This document shows positions 44,041 through 53,156 of a DNA stretch of 64,000 nucleotides, piece by piece. Position 1 is the first letter of the stretch. Each line of letters starts with the position of its first letter. The notes below the pieces were generated by a model, which saw only the letters and a list, made by a program, of their open reading frames with translations, had not been told where the DNA came from and made no database searches. This DNA comes from Isoptericola croceus (lineage in GTDB: Bacteria; Actinomycetota; Actinomycetes; Actinomycetales; Cellulomonadaceae). A program made the translations under genes and the position numbers. The stretch is from NCBI RefSeq assembly GCF_029382255.1, contig NZ_JARLLG010000003.1, positions 124,001 through 188,000 of the forward strand, written 5' to 3'.

Positions 44041-44700
44041 ATGCCGCCGTCCCTGCCGCGCACGTTGTCGCAGCCCGTCGACCACGAGCTCGTGGTCAAG
44101 AGATCGCGGTTCCTCGCTCACGTCGCCCCGGCGTGCGACCCCACCGAGGCAGAGGGAGTGGTCGCCCGGCTGCGCAAGCAGCACTGGGACGCACGGCACC
44201 ACTGCGTCGCCGTCGTGCTGGGCGTCCACGCGGACAGCCAGCGCTCCAGCGACGACGGCGAGCCCTCCGGCACGGCGGGCACCCCGATGCTCGAGGTGCT
44301 CCGGCACCGGCGGATGACCGACGTCGTCGCCGTCGTCACCCGCTACTTCGGGGGTGTGCTGCTCGGCGCGGGCGGACTGGTCCGGGCCTACTCCGGCGCC
44401 GTGGCAGCGGCGCTGGACGAGGCCGACCGGCAGAGCCTCCTCCTCGCCCGCCGTGCACTCGTCGAGGTGACCGTCGACGCCCCGCACGCCGAGGCGGGCC
44501 GGCTCGAGCACCTGCTGCGCGACTGGGCGGGGACACGCGGGGCCGTGGTCGGCGAGACCACCTACGTCGAGTGCGCGCGGTTGACGCTGCTCGTGCCGCC
44601 CGACGAGGTCGCCGGGCTGCACGACGACGTCGCGGCAGCCACGGCGGGGCGGCTCAGCCCCGCCGTGGGCACCGAACGGATCGTCGACGTCCCCGCGTGA
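44041..44700 (+). CDS. YigZ/IMPACT family protein
   Basis: The 219-residue protein has the UPF0029/IMPACT N-terminal domain with KRSRFLAHVAP, DDGEPSGTAGTPMLEVL and the signature VTRYFGGVLLGAGGLVRAY. A C-terminal DUF1949 domain of about 60 residues follows. The biochemical function is uncertain (eukaryotic IMPACT inhibits Gcn2). It is convergent with the UTP-glucose-1-P uridylyltransferase, 3 bases apart. Confidence 0.92.
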   Translation: MPPSLPRTLSQPVDHELVVKRSRFLAHVAPACDPTEAEGVVARLRKQHWDARHHCVAVVLGVHADSQRSSDDGEPSGTAGTPMLEVLRHRRMTDVVAVVTRYFGGVLLGAGGLVRAYSGAVAAALDEADRQSLLLARRALVEVTVDAPHAEAGRLEHLLRDWAGTRGAVVGETTYVECARLTLLVPPDEVAGLHDDVAAATAGRLSPAVGTERIVDVPA

Positions 44701-44703
44701 CGG

Positions 44704-46110
44704 TCAGACGATCCCGTCGGCGGTGATGGTGGCCCCGTCGGGGACCGTCCCCGCTCCCCCGGCCGGCTCAGGGAGCGACGCGTCGCCCTCCGCCCGCACG
44801 TCGCTGCCGAAGGTCCAGTCCCCCGCGACCGAGAGCCCGGCCGCCTCACGCAAGGACGGGGGGCCCGCCGGGAAGCGCGCGTCGAAGGCACCGATCGTCT
44901 TGTAGGTCTTCGACAGCTGCACCAGCGGCGCCTCGACCTGCGCGACCAGCCGATAGTCCGCGGTGAGCTCGTAGACGTCGGACCGCAGCAGCAGCAGGTC
45001 GTTGGTGGTCTTCACCGGCAGGAAGCGCTCGCGCCCGACCTCGATCGCCGTCGCGCCCTCGAACACCGCGACCGCAGCGCCCATGGCCGACTCGATCTGG
45101 ATCACGTCGGGCGAGGTCGGGTCCGACGGGTCGACCGTCTTGGCGTTGCGGATGAGGGGCAGCTCGAGCACACCACCGGTCCGGTCCAGCTCGGCGGCCA
45201 GCGCCTCCAGGTCGAACCAGAGGTTGTTCGTGTGGAAGTAGCGGTGCCGCTCCGGGTCGAGCGAGACGTCCATGTCGTCGGGGTGGGTCTGGGCCGTCTC
45301 GCGCTGGATGATGCGCCCGTCGGACCGGCGGACCACGAGCTGACCACCCTTGACGTCCGCCGGCGTCTTCAGGCACATCTCGGCGGCGTAGGGCGCGCCG
45401 GACCCTGCGAACCAGGCGGCGATCTCACCGTCGGGTGCCGCGCCGAGGTTGTCGGAGTTGGAGACGCAGGCGTACCGGAACCCGGCGTCGAGGAGCGCGC
45501 GGACCACCCCGCCGGCGTGCAGCGCCGGGTAGAGGTCGCCGTGACCCGGCGGGCACCACTCCATCGACGGGTCCGCGGGCCACTCGACCGGCTCGAGCGT
45601 GTCGGCGCGCAGCTTGGGCTCTCTGTTCTGCAGGAAGTCCAGCGGCAGGCCGTCCACGACGAGGTCGTCGTACCCCGAGAGGGCCGCGAGAGTGTCCTCC
45701 TGCGTGCGGAACGAGTTCATCAGCACCAACGGGAGCCGGGCGCCGGTCGCCCGCCGTGCTGCCCGCACCTGGCCGACGATGACGTCGAGGAAGCTCAGGG
45801 GCTCACCGTCGGCCGACCGGCGGACCTCGAGCAGCGACTTCGCCCGGTCCATGCCCATCGAGGTGCCGAGGCCGCCGTTGAGCTTGATGATGGCGGTCTT
45901 CGCGAGAGCCTCGGAGGACTGCGCCTCGTCGACCTCCAGGTCGGCGTGCCGCGTCAGGTCCGTCAGGGGCGCGACGTCGTCCTCCCGCACGTAGCCGCTC
46001 ACGCCGTCCTCCAGCAGCCGGTAGAAGCGGCTGAACACGTCGACGGCGGCGGGAGCGACTCCCGCGGCCTGCATCTTGTCTCGGGCCAGGTCGAGTCCGC
46101 GATCGCTCAT
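44704..46110 (-). CDS. UTP-glucose-1-phosphate uridylyltransferase (UDPGP family)
   Basis: The 468-residue enzyme makes UDP-glucose from glucose-1-phosphate and UTP. It is the eukaryote-like UDPGP type. Seen: LNGGLGTSMGMDRAKSLLEVR as the nucleotide loop (about 95-115), LVLMNSFRTQEDTLAAL, WCPPGHGDLYPAL, and YACVSNSDNLGA. The ATG at 46110 is used; an in-frame GTG three codons upstream is possible. UDP-glucose would feed the galE product pool elsewhere in the window. Confidence 0.92.
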   Translation of the reverse strand: MSDRGLDLARDKMQAAGVAPAAVDVFSRFYRLLEDGVSGYVREDDVAPLTDLTRHADLEVDEAQSSEALAKTAIIKLNGGLGTSMGMDRAKSLLEVRRSADGEPLSFLDVIVGQVRAARRATGARLPLVLMNSFRTQEDTLAALSGYDDLVVDGLPLDFLQNREPKLRADTLEPVEWPADPSMEWCPPGHGDLYPALHAGGVVRALLDAGFRYACVSNSDNLGAAPDGEIAAWFAGSGAPYAAEMCLKTPADVKGGQLVVRRSDGRIIQRETAQTHPDDMDVSLDPERHRYFHTNNLWFDLEALAAELDRTGGVLELPLIRNAKTVDPSDPTSPDVIQIESAMGAAVAVFEGATAIEVGRERFLPVKTTNDLLLLRSDVYELTADYRLVAQVEAPLVQLSKTYKTIGAFDARFPAGPPSLREAAGLSVAGDWTFGSDVRAEGDASLPEPAGGAGTVPDGATITADGIV

Positions 46111-46185
46111 GGCGAGCACCCTAGCCGGAGCGGGCGACCGCTCGGTGAACGGTCCACGGACGAGCGCCGCGACCGGCCGGCCGGG

Positions 46186-46806
46186 CTACTCGAAGGGCGC
46201 CGGGTCTCCCGCTCCGACGCGGACCACCTCGGGGTACCCGGCCGACCAGTCCACGACCGTCGTCGGCTCCGCCACGACGTCGCCGGAGTCGACGATCAGG
46301 TCCACCGTGCGGTCGAGCGACTCGGAGACCTCCCAGGCCTGCGTCAACGGCTCGGCCTGCTCCGGCAGGATGAGCGTGGAGCTGAGCAGCGGTTCACCCA
46401 GCTCGCGCAGCAGCGCCTGGACCACGCGCGAGTCGGGGATGCGCACGCCTACCGTCTTCTTCTTGGGGTGGGCGAGCCGTCGCGGGACCTCGGACGTCGC
46501 GGGGAGGATGAAGGTGTAGGGCCCCGGGGTCGCTGCCTTGATGGCCCGGAAGGCCGCGTTGTCGAGGCGCACGAGCTGCCCGAGCTGCCCGAAGTCGCAG
46601 CACACGAGCGTGAAGTGGTGCTTGGCGTCGAGGCGTCGGATCTGACGGATCCGCTCGGTGCCGTCGTGCTGCCCGATCCGGCAGCCGAGGGCGTAGCCGG
46701 AGTCGGTCGGGTAGGCGATCAGCGCCCCCTCCTCCAGCGCGGCCACGACCTGGCCCACCAGGCGCGGCTGGGGGTCGACGGGATGGATGTCCACGAGACG
46801 AGCCAT
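46186..46806 (-). CDS. YciO/Sua5/YrdC family protein
   Basis: The 206-residue single-domain YrdC fold has ALIAYPTDSGYALGC at about 28-42, KHHFTLVCCDFGQ (KxR/SxxP-like region replaced by KHH), PGPYTFILPAT and VGVRIPDS. Family members make threonylcarbamoyl-AMP for tRNA t6A; the KHHF variant is typical of YciO, whose role in t6A is less certain. It follows UGP in the same direction upstream by about 75 bases. Confidence 0.88.
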   Translation of the reverse strand: MARLVDIHPVDPQPRLVGQVVAALEEGALIAYPTDSGYALGCRIGQHDGTERIRQIRRLDAKHHFTLVCCDFGQLGQLVRLDNAAFRAIKAATPGPYTFILPATSEVPRRLAHPKKKTVGVRIPDSRVVQALLRELGEPLLSSTLILPEQAEPLTQAWEVSESLDRTVDLIVDSGDVVAEPTTVVDWSAGYPEVVRVGAGDPAPFE

Positions 46807-46860
46807 CCGGCCAGGCTACGCCGCGACCCGGCTCGGCCGCAGGTCAGAGCCCGGCGCTCA

Positions 46861-47850
46861 TCACGACCCGGTGCTCATCAGGGCGCGGCGCAGCTCGGCC
46901 TCGCTCGCGTTGCCGCCGGAGCAGACGACGCCGACCCTCGCCCCGGCGAACAGCGCGGGGTGGGAGAGCACGGCCGCCAGGGCAGCGGCACCCGCGCCCT
47001 CGGCCACGGTCCGTGCGGCGGCGAGGTAGACGCGCTGCGCCCGGCTGATCTCGTCGTCGTCCACGAGGAGGAAGTCGGCCAGGTGGGCGCGCAGCACTGC
47101 CTGCGTGAGGGCGAAACCACGCCCGACGGCGAGCCCTTCGGCCCGCGTGCCGTTGGGGCGGGAGAGCAGCTCCGCCGCCCGCCACGAGTCGTGCGCCGCC
47201 GGCGAGGCCGCGGACTGCACGCCGACCACGCGGACGTGGGGGGCCAGCGCCGCCGCCACGAGGCAGGCGGCCGCGGCTCCGGACCCGCCACCGACCGGCA
47301 CCACCAGGACGTCGAGATCGGGCGCCTGCTGCAACAGCTCGAGCGCCACGGTGCCCACCCCGGCGACCAGGTCCGGTTCGTCGGCCGCGCTGACCAGACG
47401 CGCGCCCCGCGCGCCGGCCATGTCCAGTGCGAGCTCGCTCGCGTCCTCGAGCCGCTCGCCGTGCAGGACGACCTCGGCTCCGAGCGCGCGCACCGCCTGC
47501 TCCTTGACGGCGTTCGGCGCGGCCGGCATGACGATCGTGCACGGCGCGCCCACCTGGCGGGCGGCGTCGGCGAGCGCCTGCGCGTGGTTGCCGGTCGAGT
47601 ACCCCACGATCCCGCGTCGACGGGCATCGTCCGGCATCTGCAGCAGGAGGTTCAGCGCTCCGCGGACCTTGAAGGCACCGGTGCGCTGCAGGTTCTCGTG
47701 CTTGACGGTCACCCGCGTCCCGGTGGCGCCGGCGTCGTGCACGGCGCGGTCGATCGCGTCGTAGCAGGACGCGGGAGTGCGCACGGCATGCGGGGCGATC
47801 CGCTGCTGCGCGGCCAGCACGTGGGCGATGCTCGGAGGCGTCAGGTCCAT
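46861..47850 (-). CDS. PLP-dependent threonine/serine dehydratase family
   Basis: The 329-residue fold-type II enzyme starts at the ATG at 47850. Lys61 in RTGAFKVRGA forms the Schiff base, STGNHAQALA binds the substrate carboxylate, and VVPVGGGSGAAAA binds the PLP phosphate. There is no C-terminal ACT domain, so it is a catabolic-type threonine/serine dehydratase, serine racemase-like enzyme, or a relative. It is divergent from a LysR gene with 94 bases between, so that regulator probably controls it. Confidence 0.88.
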   Translation of the reverse strand: MDLTPPSIAHVLAAQQRIAPHAVRTPASCYDAIDRAVHDAGATGTRVTVKHENLQRTGAFKVRGALNLLLQMPDDARRRGIVGYSTGNHAQALADAARQVGAPCTIVMPAAPNAVKEQAVRALGAEVVLHGERLEDASELALDMAGARGARLVSAADEPDLVAGVGTVALELLQQAPDLDVLVVPVGGGSGAAAACLVAAALAPHVRVVGVQSAASPAAHDSWRAAELLSRPNGTRAEGLAVGRGFALTQAVLRAHLADFLLVDDDEISRAQRVYLAAARTVAEGAGAAALAAVLSHPALFAGARVGVVCSGGNASEAELRRALMSTGS

Positions 47851-47872
47851 GGCTCCAGCGTCGGACACGCGT

Positions 47873-47924
47873 ACACATCGGTCCAATGCCAGGATGTGTG
47901 GGAAGTCATCGTCTTGATCGATGA
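47873..47924. promoter_or_regulatory. Inverted repeats in the dehydratase-LysR divergent region
   Basis: ACACATC (47873-47879) and GATGTGT (47893-47899) form one 7-bp inverted repeat. TCATCG-N7-CGATGA (47906-47924) forms a second, with T-N11-A symmetry typical of LysR boxes. Two adjacent dyads between divergent genes fit activation and autorepression by a LysR tetramer. Confidence 0.55.
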
Positions 47925-47944
47925 GTGGCTCGTATCCTGGCAGG

Positions 47945-48874
47945 ATGACCGACGTCCCGCCTCCCGCCGCGCAGCTCGACCTGACCCGGCTCAGGGTGCT
48001 CGCCGCGGTCGCCCGCACGGGCTCCGTGACGGCTGCGGCCCGCGAGCTGCACTATGCCCAGCCGTCGGTGAGCCACCATCTCGCGCGGCTCGAGACCGAG
48101 GCCGGGATCCCCCTGCTGCAGCGTGCCGGCCGGGGCGTACGCCTCACCGAGGCAGGTCGGCTCCTGGCCGACCGCGCCGGGGAGATCATCGCCCGTGTGG
48201 AGGGCGCCCAGCGCGAGCTCGACGCCCTGGCCGGCCTGCGTGCCGGCCGGGCGCGCCTGGCGGCGTTCCCGTCCGCGCTCGCCACGATCGTGCCCGACGC
48301 CGTCACCCGCCTGCGCGACCAGCACCCGGGGCTCGGCGTGGGCCTGGTGGAGGCCGAGCCCCCGGAGGCGGTCGCCGCCCTGCGGGCCGGTGAGGTCGAT
48401 GTCGCGCTCGTGTTCGAGCACACGGACGTCCACCACGCCCGCAGCGTCGATGACCTGTCGCAGTTCGAGGCGACGGCCGTGCTGGACGACACCGTGCACC
48501 TGGTGACCCCGGCGCCCGACGCGCCCGCGGCGGACTCCCAGGGACCGGCCGTGCTGCGCCGGCACGCCGAGGACACCTGGATCGCCGGGTGCGAGCGCTG
48601 CCGGGCGGACCTTCTCGCGCGCTGCTCAGCCGCCGGTTTCGCCCCACGACTGGCGTTCGAGACGGACGACTACGTGGCGGTCCAGGCTCTCGTCGCCGCC
48701 GGGGCGGGCGTCAGCCTGCTGCCCGGCCTGGCGCTGCGCGCGCACCGCAACCCACGGGTGGCCGTCACCGCGCTGCCCGGGGCGACCCGCAGCGTGCTCG
48801 CCCTCACGGTGGGGGCACCCACTCCCCCGGCCCGCGCACTCGTCGAGCTCCTGGTCACGAGCGGCGCGAGCTGA
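47945..48874 (+). CDS. LysR-family transcriptional regulator
   Basis: The 309-residue protein starts at the ATG at 47945. The N-terminal winged HTH is complete (LTRLRVLAAVARTGSVTAAARELHYAQPSVSHHLARLE). The effector domain spans about 95-300 (LAAFPSALATIVPDAV, VDVALVFEH, VAAGAGVSLLPGLAL). It probably controls the divergent dehydratase gene in response to its substrate or product. Confidence 0.92.
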   Translation: MTDVPPPAAQLDLTRLRVLAAVARTGSVTAAARELHYAQPSVSHHLARLETEAGIPLLQRAGRGVRLTEAGRLLADRAGEIIARVEGAQRELDALAGLRAGRARLAAFPSALATIVPDAVTRLRDQHPGLGVGLVEAEPPEAVAALRAGEVDVALVFEHTDVHHARSVDDLSQFEATAVLDDTVHLVTPAPDAPAADSQGPAVLRRHAEDTWIAGCERCRADLLARCSAAGFAPRLAFETDDYVAVQALVAAGAGVSLLPGLALRAHRNPRVAVTALPGATRSVLALTVGAPTPPARALVELLVTSGAS

Positions 48875-48884
48875 GGACGACCGT

Positions 48885-49356
48885 CAGCCGGGCAGTACCG
48901 TGCGACGCAGGTGCTCGCCGAGCCGCCGGTCGGGCTCGATCCCCGCGAGCATCGACCCGAACAGGACAGACTCGCCGATGCGGACGAAGGCGAACGCCGT
49001 CTCGGCGACGGAGAACTGCAGCGGGCCGAGCTCACCGAGCTCCTGCTCGCGCCCGATCAGGCCGGCCCAGCGATGGCCAGCAGGCGGCCGACGCCGCGCC
49101 GTCCGGTGCCGTCCACGTGCTCGCGCGTCCGGCCGAGCGTGCGTGCCGCCAGCTGCCAGAGCACGTCGCCCAGCAGCCGGTCACGGCTGCCGACGACGCG
49201 GTAGAGCGTGGCCCTGCTGACCCACAGGTCCTCGGTGAGCTGGTCCATCGCCAGCCCTCCCGAGGCCACGAACCGTCGCCGAGCCGCGCGCAGAGCGACC
49301 GGGTAGGTGATGACGCGGCCCCGGGAGCCGCTGGGTCGTTCTCGGTCGTCGACCAC
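48885..49356 (-). pseudogene. TetR-family regulator (QsdR-like) with frameshift and internal loss
   Basis: The N-terminus from a GTG at 49356 (SD cctcc on the plus strand at 49366-49370) has a normal TetR HTH: SGGLAMDQLTEDLWVSRATLYRVVGSRDRLLGDVLW. The frame stops at 49057 after LLAIAG. In another frame, directly continuous, runs a TetR C-terminal end (REQELGELGPLQFSV..., FVRIGESVLFGSML..., closing at 48885). The usual middle (about 60-80 residues) is absent. The reading is a deletion plus frameshift, so a truncated 99-residue product is the most that is made. It stands upstream of the ABC exporter pair and overlaps an operator. Confidence 0.7.
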
Positions 49357-49395
49357 GATGTCGCACCTCCGTCCTCCGAGCATGCTCGCATGCAT

Positions 49396-49409
49396 ACCGT
49401 CTGGTCGGT
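49396..49409 (-). promoter_or_regulatory. TetR-type operator before the broken regulator
   Basis: accgtctggtcggt is an imperfect palindrome (ACCGNC-NN-GNCGGT) 40 bases upstream of the regulator's GTG. A minus-strand TTGACG at about 49410-49415 could be its -35. A similar site is found at 55440. It fits autoregulation by a TetR protein. Confidence 0.5.
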
Positions 49410-49455
49410 TCGTCAAATCTGGCGCGTGGTGGCGGCCGCCGTCGGGCACCGCCGC

Positions 49456-51297
49456 TCAGACGAGGGAGTCCTGCCACGCGGCGTCCAGGGCCGCATATCG
49501 TCCCTGCTGCGCCACGAGCTCCTCCGGTGTCCCGTCCTCGACGATCCGGCCGGCCTCCATCACGAGCACCCGGTCCGCGATCGCGACCGTCGAGAGCCGA
49601 TGGGCGATGATCAGCGCCGTCCTGTCGGCGAGCAGGGTCTGCAGTCCGCGCTGCACGAGGCGCTCCCCCGGGAGGTCGAGCGAGCTCGTCGCCTCGTCGA
49701 GCACGAGGACCGCAGGGTCGGCCAGGAACGCGCGGGCGAAGCTGAGCAGCTGGCGCTGCCCCGCGGAGACCCGACCACCGCGCTTGTTCACCTCGGTGTC
49801 GTAGCCGTCGGGCAGGCCCGCCACGAAGTCGTGCACGCCGACGGCTCGTGCCGCGGCCTCGACCTCCGCGTCCGTCGCGTCCGGGCGACCCAGCGCGATG
49901 TTCTCCCGCACCGAACCGCTGAAGAGGTAGGCCTCCTGGGTCACCATGACCACGGCCCGCCGCAGGTCCGTGGAGGCCAGCTCGCGCACGTCGGTCCCGT
50001 CCAGCAGCACCCGGCCCTCGCTCGCGTCGTAGAAGCGCGTGACGAGCTTGGCGAGCGTCGACTTCCCGGCCCCGGTGGAGCCCACGAGCGCGACGGTCTG
50101 ACCGGCCGGGATCACCAGGTCGAGCTGCGGCAGCACCACGGGGCCCTTCCCGTAGCCGAACGTGACGTCGTCGAGCCGCACCTCGCCGCGTACGTGCCGC
50201 AGCGGGGTGGGGTGCTGGGGCTCGACCACGGTCGGTTCCTCGGCGAGCAGACCCGACACCTTCTCGAGCGCCGCCACGGCCGACTGCAGCGCGTTGTAGA
50301 ACATCCCGAGCTGCTGGATCGGCTGGAAGAAGCGCTTGACGTACAGCAGCACGGCCACGAGGGCACCGAGCTCGAGCTGTCCGTCGACGACCCGCCACCC
50401 CCCGTAGGCGAGCGCAGCCGTCACCGTGACGTTGCCGATGAGCACCAGCCCGGGCTGGTAGCGACCGTTGACCCCGAAGATGCGCAGGTTCGCGTCGCGG
50501 TACTCCTCGCCGAGGCGGGAGTACGCCGCCTGGGTGGTCGGCTCGCGCCGGAAGGCCTGGACCGCGCGCATGCCGGTCATCGTCTCGACGAACTTCACGA
50601 TCAGTCGCGCCGAGGTGGTGCGCTGCTGCCGGTAGTAGAGCTGCGAACGGCGCTGGAACCAGCGCGTCAGCAGCCAGGCCGGGAGCATCGCCGCCACCAG
50701 CACCAGCCCCGAGCGCCAGTCCACGTAGAACAGTGCGACACCGGTGAACAGCATGAGCATCAACGACGAGACGACTCCGGTGAGCCCACCGTCGAAGAGC
50801 TCGCGCAGCGCCTCCAGGTCCGAGGTCTGGCGGCTGATGACACGGCCGGAGGTGTAGGACTCGTGGAACTCGAGCGAGAGCCGCTGCGTGTGCCGGAAGA
50901 CCCGCCGCCGGAGCTCCAGCAGGACGCTCTGGGCGACGTGCGCGGCGGCACGGACGTAGGCCCCGGCGCAGATCCCACCGAGCACCGCCGCCACGACGTA
51001 GGCACCACCGACCAGCGCGAGCCGCCCGGGGTCGCCGTCCCGCAGGGCCGGCAGCGCGGTGTCGATGCCCACCTGGACCAGGAGCGGTCCCGCCACCTGC
51101 CCGAGCGTCCCGACGACGACGAGGAACCCGGCCCAGGCCAGCGGGCGCCAGCGTGGGCGCAGGAGCTCGGCGAGCAGGTGCAACGAACGTCGCCGCACCG
51201 CTCGGGAGGTGGCATGGTCCAGCAGCGGGCTGTCGTCGGAGTGGGCACCACCCGGCTGCCCGTCCCCGGGTGCGGGGCTGGTCGTCGTCGGGGTCAT
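49456..51297 (-). CDS. ABC exporter half-transporter (membrane plus ATPase)
   Basis: The 613-residue protein has an N-terminal six-helix exporter domain (about 40-340) and an ATPase domain (about 370-610). Walker A is GSTGAGKST, the signature VSAGQRQLLSFARA deviates from LSGGQ, and Walker B is AVLVLDEATSSLDLP with His in IIAHRLST. It forms a heterodimer with the preceding gene, whose stop it overlaps (ATGA). Substrates of such pairs include drugs, lipids and peptides. The asymmetric signature is usual in heterodimeric exporters. Confidence 0.93.
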   Translation of the reverse strand: MTPTTTSPAPGDGQPGGAHSDDSPLLDHATSRAVRRRSLHLLAELLRPRWRPLAWAGFLVVVGTLGQVAGPLLVQVGIDTALPALRDGDPGRLALVGGAYVVAAVLGGICAGAYVRAAAHVAQSVLLELRRRVFRHTQRLSLEFHESYTSGRVISRQTSDLEALRELFDGGLTGVVSSLMLMLFTGVALFYVDWRSGLVLVAAMLPAWLLTRWFQRRSQLYYRQQRTTSARLIVKFVETMTGMRAVQAFRREPTTQAAYSRLGEEYRDANLRIFGVNGRYQPGLVLIGNVTVTAALAYGGWRVVDGQLELGALVAVLLYVKRFFQPIQQLGMFYNALQSAVAALEKVSGLLAEEPTVVEPQHPTPLRHVRGEVRLDDVTFGYGKGPVVLPQLDLVIPAGQTVALVGSTGAGKSTLAKLVTRFYDASEGRVLLDGTDVRELASTDLRRAVVMVTQEAYLFSGSVRENIALGRPDATDAEVEAAARAVGVHDFVAGLPDGYDTEVNKRGGRVSAGQRQLLSFARAFLADPAVLVLDEATSSLDLPGERLVQRGLQTLLADRTALIIAHRLSTVAIADRVLVMEAGRIVEDGTPEELVAQQGRYAALDAAWQDSLV

Positions 51298-53156
51298 CGG
51301 ACCGCCTCCGTCTCGTGGTCGTGCTCGCCGCTCTCCCAGTCCTTCTCGAGCGAGGCGATGACGTAGCGGTAGTGGTCGTCGGACGCGAGGAGCTCGCGGT
51401 GGGTACCCACGGCGCTGATACGCCCCTCGGAGAGCACCGCCACCCGGTCCGCGAGCGCCACGGTGGACGGCCGGTGGGCGATGATCAGGCTGGTGCTGCC
51501 CGCCAGCACCTCGCGCAACCTGGCGGTGACGGCCTCCTCGGTGGTGACGTCGAGTGCGGACAGCGGGTCGTCGAGCACGAGCACACGGGGCCGTGCGGCG
51601 ACGGCCCGGGCGAGGGCGAGCCGCTGGCGCTGGCCGCCGGACAGCGAGAGCCCTTCCTCGCCGATGCGTGTGTCGAGCCCCTGCGGCAGATCGTGCACGA
51701 ACCCGGCCTGGGCGACCTCGACCGCCTCGTGCAGCAGCCTCTCGCGTCTCTCGGGAGGCACGTCGTCGTCGACGCCGAGCAGGATGTTGTCGCGCACCGA
51801 GGTGGAGAACAGGGTCGGGTCCTCGAAGGCCACGGCGATCGCTCGGCGCAGGTCGTGGCGACGCAGGTCGCGCACGTCGTGCCCGTCGATCTCGACGGCC
51901 CCGGCGGTGACGTCGGCCAGTCGAGGCAGCAGCATGGCGAGCGTCGACTTGCCGGAGCCGGTGAGACCGACGAGCGCCGTCGTCGTGCCGGCGGGCAGCT
52001 CGAGGTCGACGCCGTCGAGCACGGGCGCCGGCGCGTCGTCGTACCGGAAGCTGACGTCGCGCAGGACGACGTGGCCGCCGCCCTCGTCGACGGCGGCGAG
52101 GTCCTCGGGGTCGGCCGGGTCGGTCAGGGGGTTCGGTGTCTCGAGAACCTCGAAGTAGCGGTCGACGGCGGTGCGCGCGTTGAGCGTCATGGACAGGGTC
52201 ATGCCGAGGTCGACCACGGGCCCGTTGATGACCGCGGCTGTCAGGAAGAAGGCGACGAGGGCGCCGACCGTGACGTGGCCGTCGGCCGCCAGCCAGACGC
52301 CCAGCACGAGGCACACGGCGAGCGTGAGCTCAGGGATCAGCTGCAGCGAGGTCGTGACGGTCGCCTGGTTGCCGGCCTTGCGGATCTCGGTGCGACGCAG
52401 CTCCTCCGCCTGCCCGGAGAAGGACTCCAGCGCGTCGTCGCCGCGGCCGAAGGCCTTGAGCACGCGGATTCCGTGCACCGACTCCTCGACGGTGTTGGCG
52501 AGATCTCCGGACTGGTCCTGCGAGAGCCGGGCGATGACCCGGTAGCGGCGGGAGAACCGGAAGGCGATGATCGTCACCGGGATCGCCCCGGCGAGGTAGA
52601 CCAGCCCGAGCCACCCGGCGGTGGCGAGCAGGATGCCCACGCCGACGGCGATCGTGATGACGCTGACCACCAGCTGGAGCAGCCCGAAGACGAGCCAGCG
52701 GCGCAGCAGTCCCAGGTCGGCCATGGACCGGCTCAGGAGCTGGCCGCCGGACCACCGGTCGTGGAACGCCGGCGGCAGCTGCTGCAGGTGGCGGAAGAGC
52801 TCGGTGCGCAGCACCGCCTCCACGCGGGTACCCGGGTACATCACGAGGTTGCGGCGCAGCAGGATCAGTCCTGCCTCGGTGACGCCGAGCCCGAGCACGG
52901 CCAGCGTCGGCCAGAGCAGGGCGGCGTGGTCCTGCTCGGCGACGCCCTGTGCCAGGGGTCCCTCGACGAGCCGTTGGAGCACGCGAGGGATGGCGAGCGC
53001 CGCGAGGCTGGCCCCGAGGGAGGCGACGAGCCCGGCGACCAGCCGCGGCAGGGCCGGGCGGACGGAGGGCAGCAGGCGCAGCACCGAGGCGATCGTGCCG
53101 AGCTGCGACCCGGCGGGCACGGGACGTTCAGGCGGGTTGGACGGCATCGCCGCCAT
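51294..53156 (-). CDS. ABC exporter half-transporter, partner subunit
   Basis: About 620 residues from the ATG at 53156; ATGs at 53147 and 53177 are alternatives, none with a strong ribosome site. The six-helix exporter domain is followed by an ATPase with GLTGSGKST, LSLSGGQRQRLALARA and VLVLDDPLSALDV, where Asp replaces the catalytic Glu after Walker B. That marks a degenerate ATP site, as in TM287/288-type heterodimers. Its 5' end overlaps the thiD stop. It is probably in one transcript with thiD and the second subunit. Confidence 0.92.
   Translation of the reverse strand: MAAMPSNPPERPVPAGSQLGTIASVLRLLPSVRPALPRLVAGLVASLGASLAALAIPRVLQRLVEGPLAQGVAEQDHAALLWPTLAVLGLGVTEAGLILLRRNLVMYPGTRVEAVLRTELFRHLQQLPPAFHDRWSGGQLLSRSMADLGLLRRWLVFGLLQLVVSVITIAVGVGILLATAGWLGLVYLAGAIPVTIIAFRFSRRYRVIARLSQDQSGDLANTVEESVHGIRVLKAFGRGDDALESFSGQAEELRRTEIRKAGNQATVTTSLQLIPELTLAVCLVLGVWLAADGHVTVGALVAFFLTAAVINGPVVDLGMTLSMTLNARTAVDRYFEVLETPNPLTDPADPEDLAAVDEGGGHVVLRDVSFRYDDAPAPVLDGVDLELPAGTTTALVGLTGSGKSTLAMLLPRLADVTAGAVEIDGHDVRDLRRHDLRRAIAVAFEDPTLFSTSVRDNILLGVDDDVPPERRERLLHEAVEVAQAGFVHDLPQGLDTRIGEEGLSLSGGQRQRLALARAVAARPRVLVLDDPLSALDVTTEEAVTARLREVLAGSTSLIIAHRPSTVALADRVAVLSEGRISAVGTHRELLASDDHYRYVIASLEKDWESGEHDHETEAVR

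Noticed and set aside
45232-48393. A 1053-residue plus-strand open frame
   Set aside because: It is antisense to UGP, YciO and the dehydratase, whose own frames have clear family motifs.
48589-51366. A 925-residue plus-strand open frame
   Set aside because: It is antisense to the TetR remnant and ABC exporter, with no recognisable domain.
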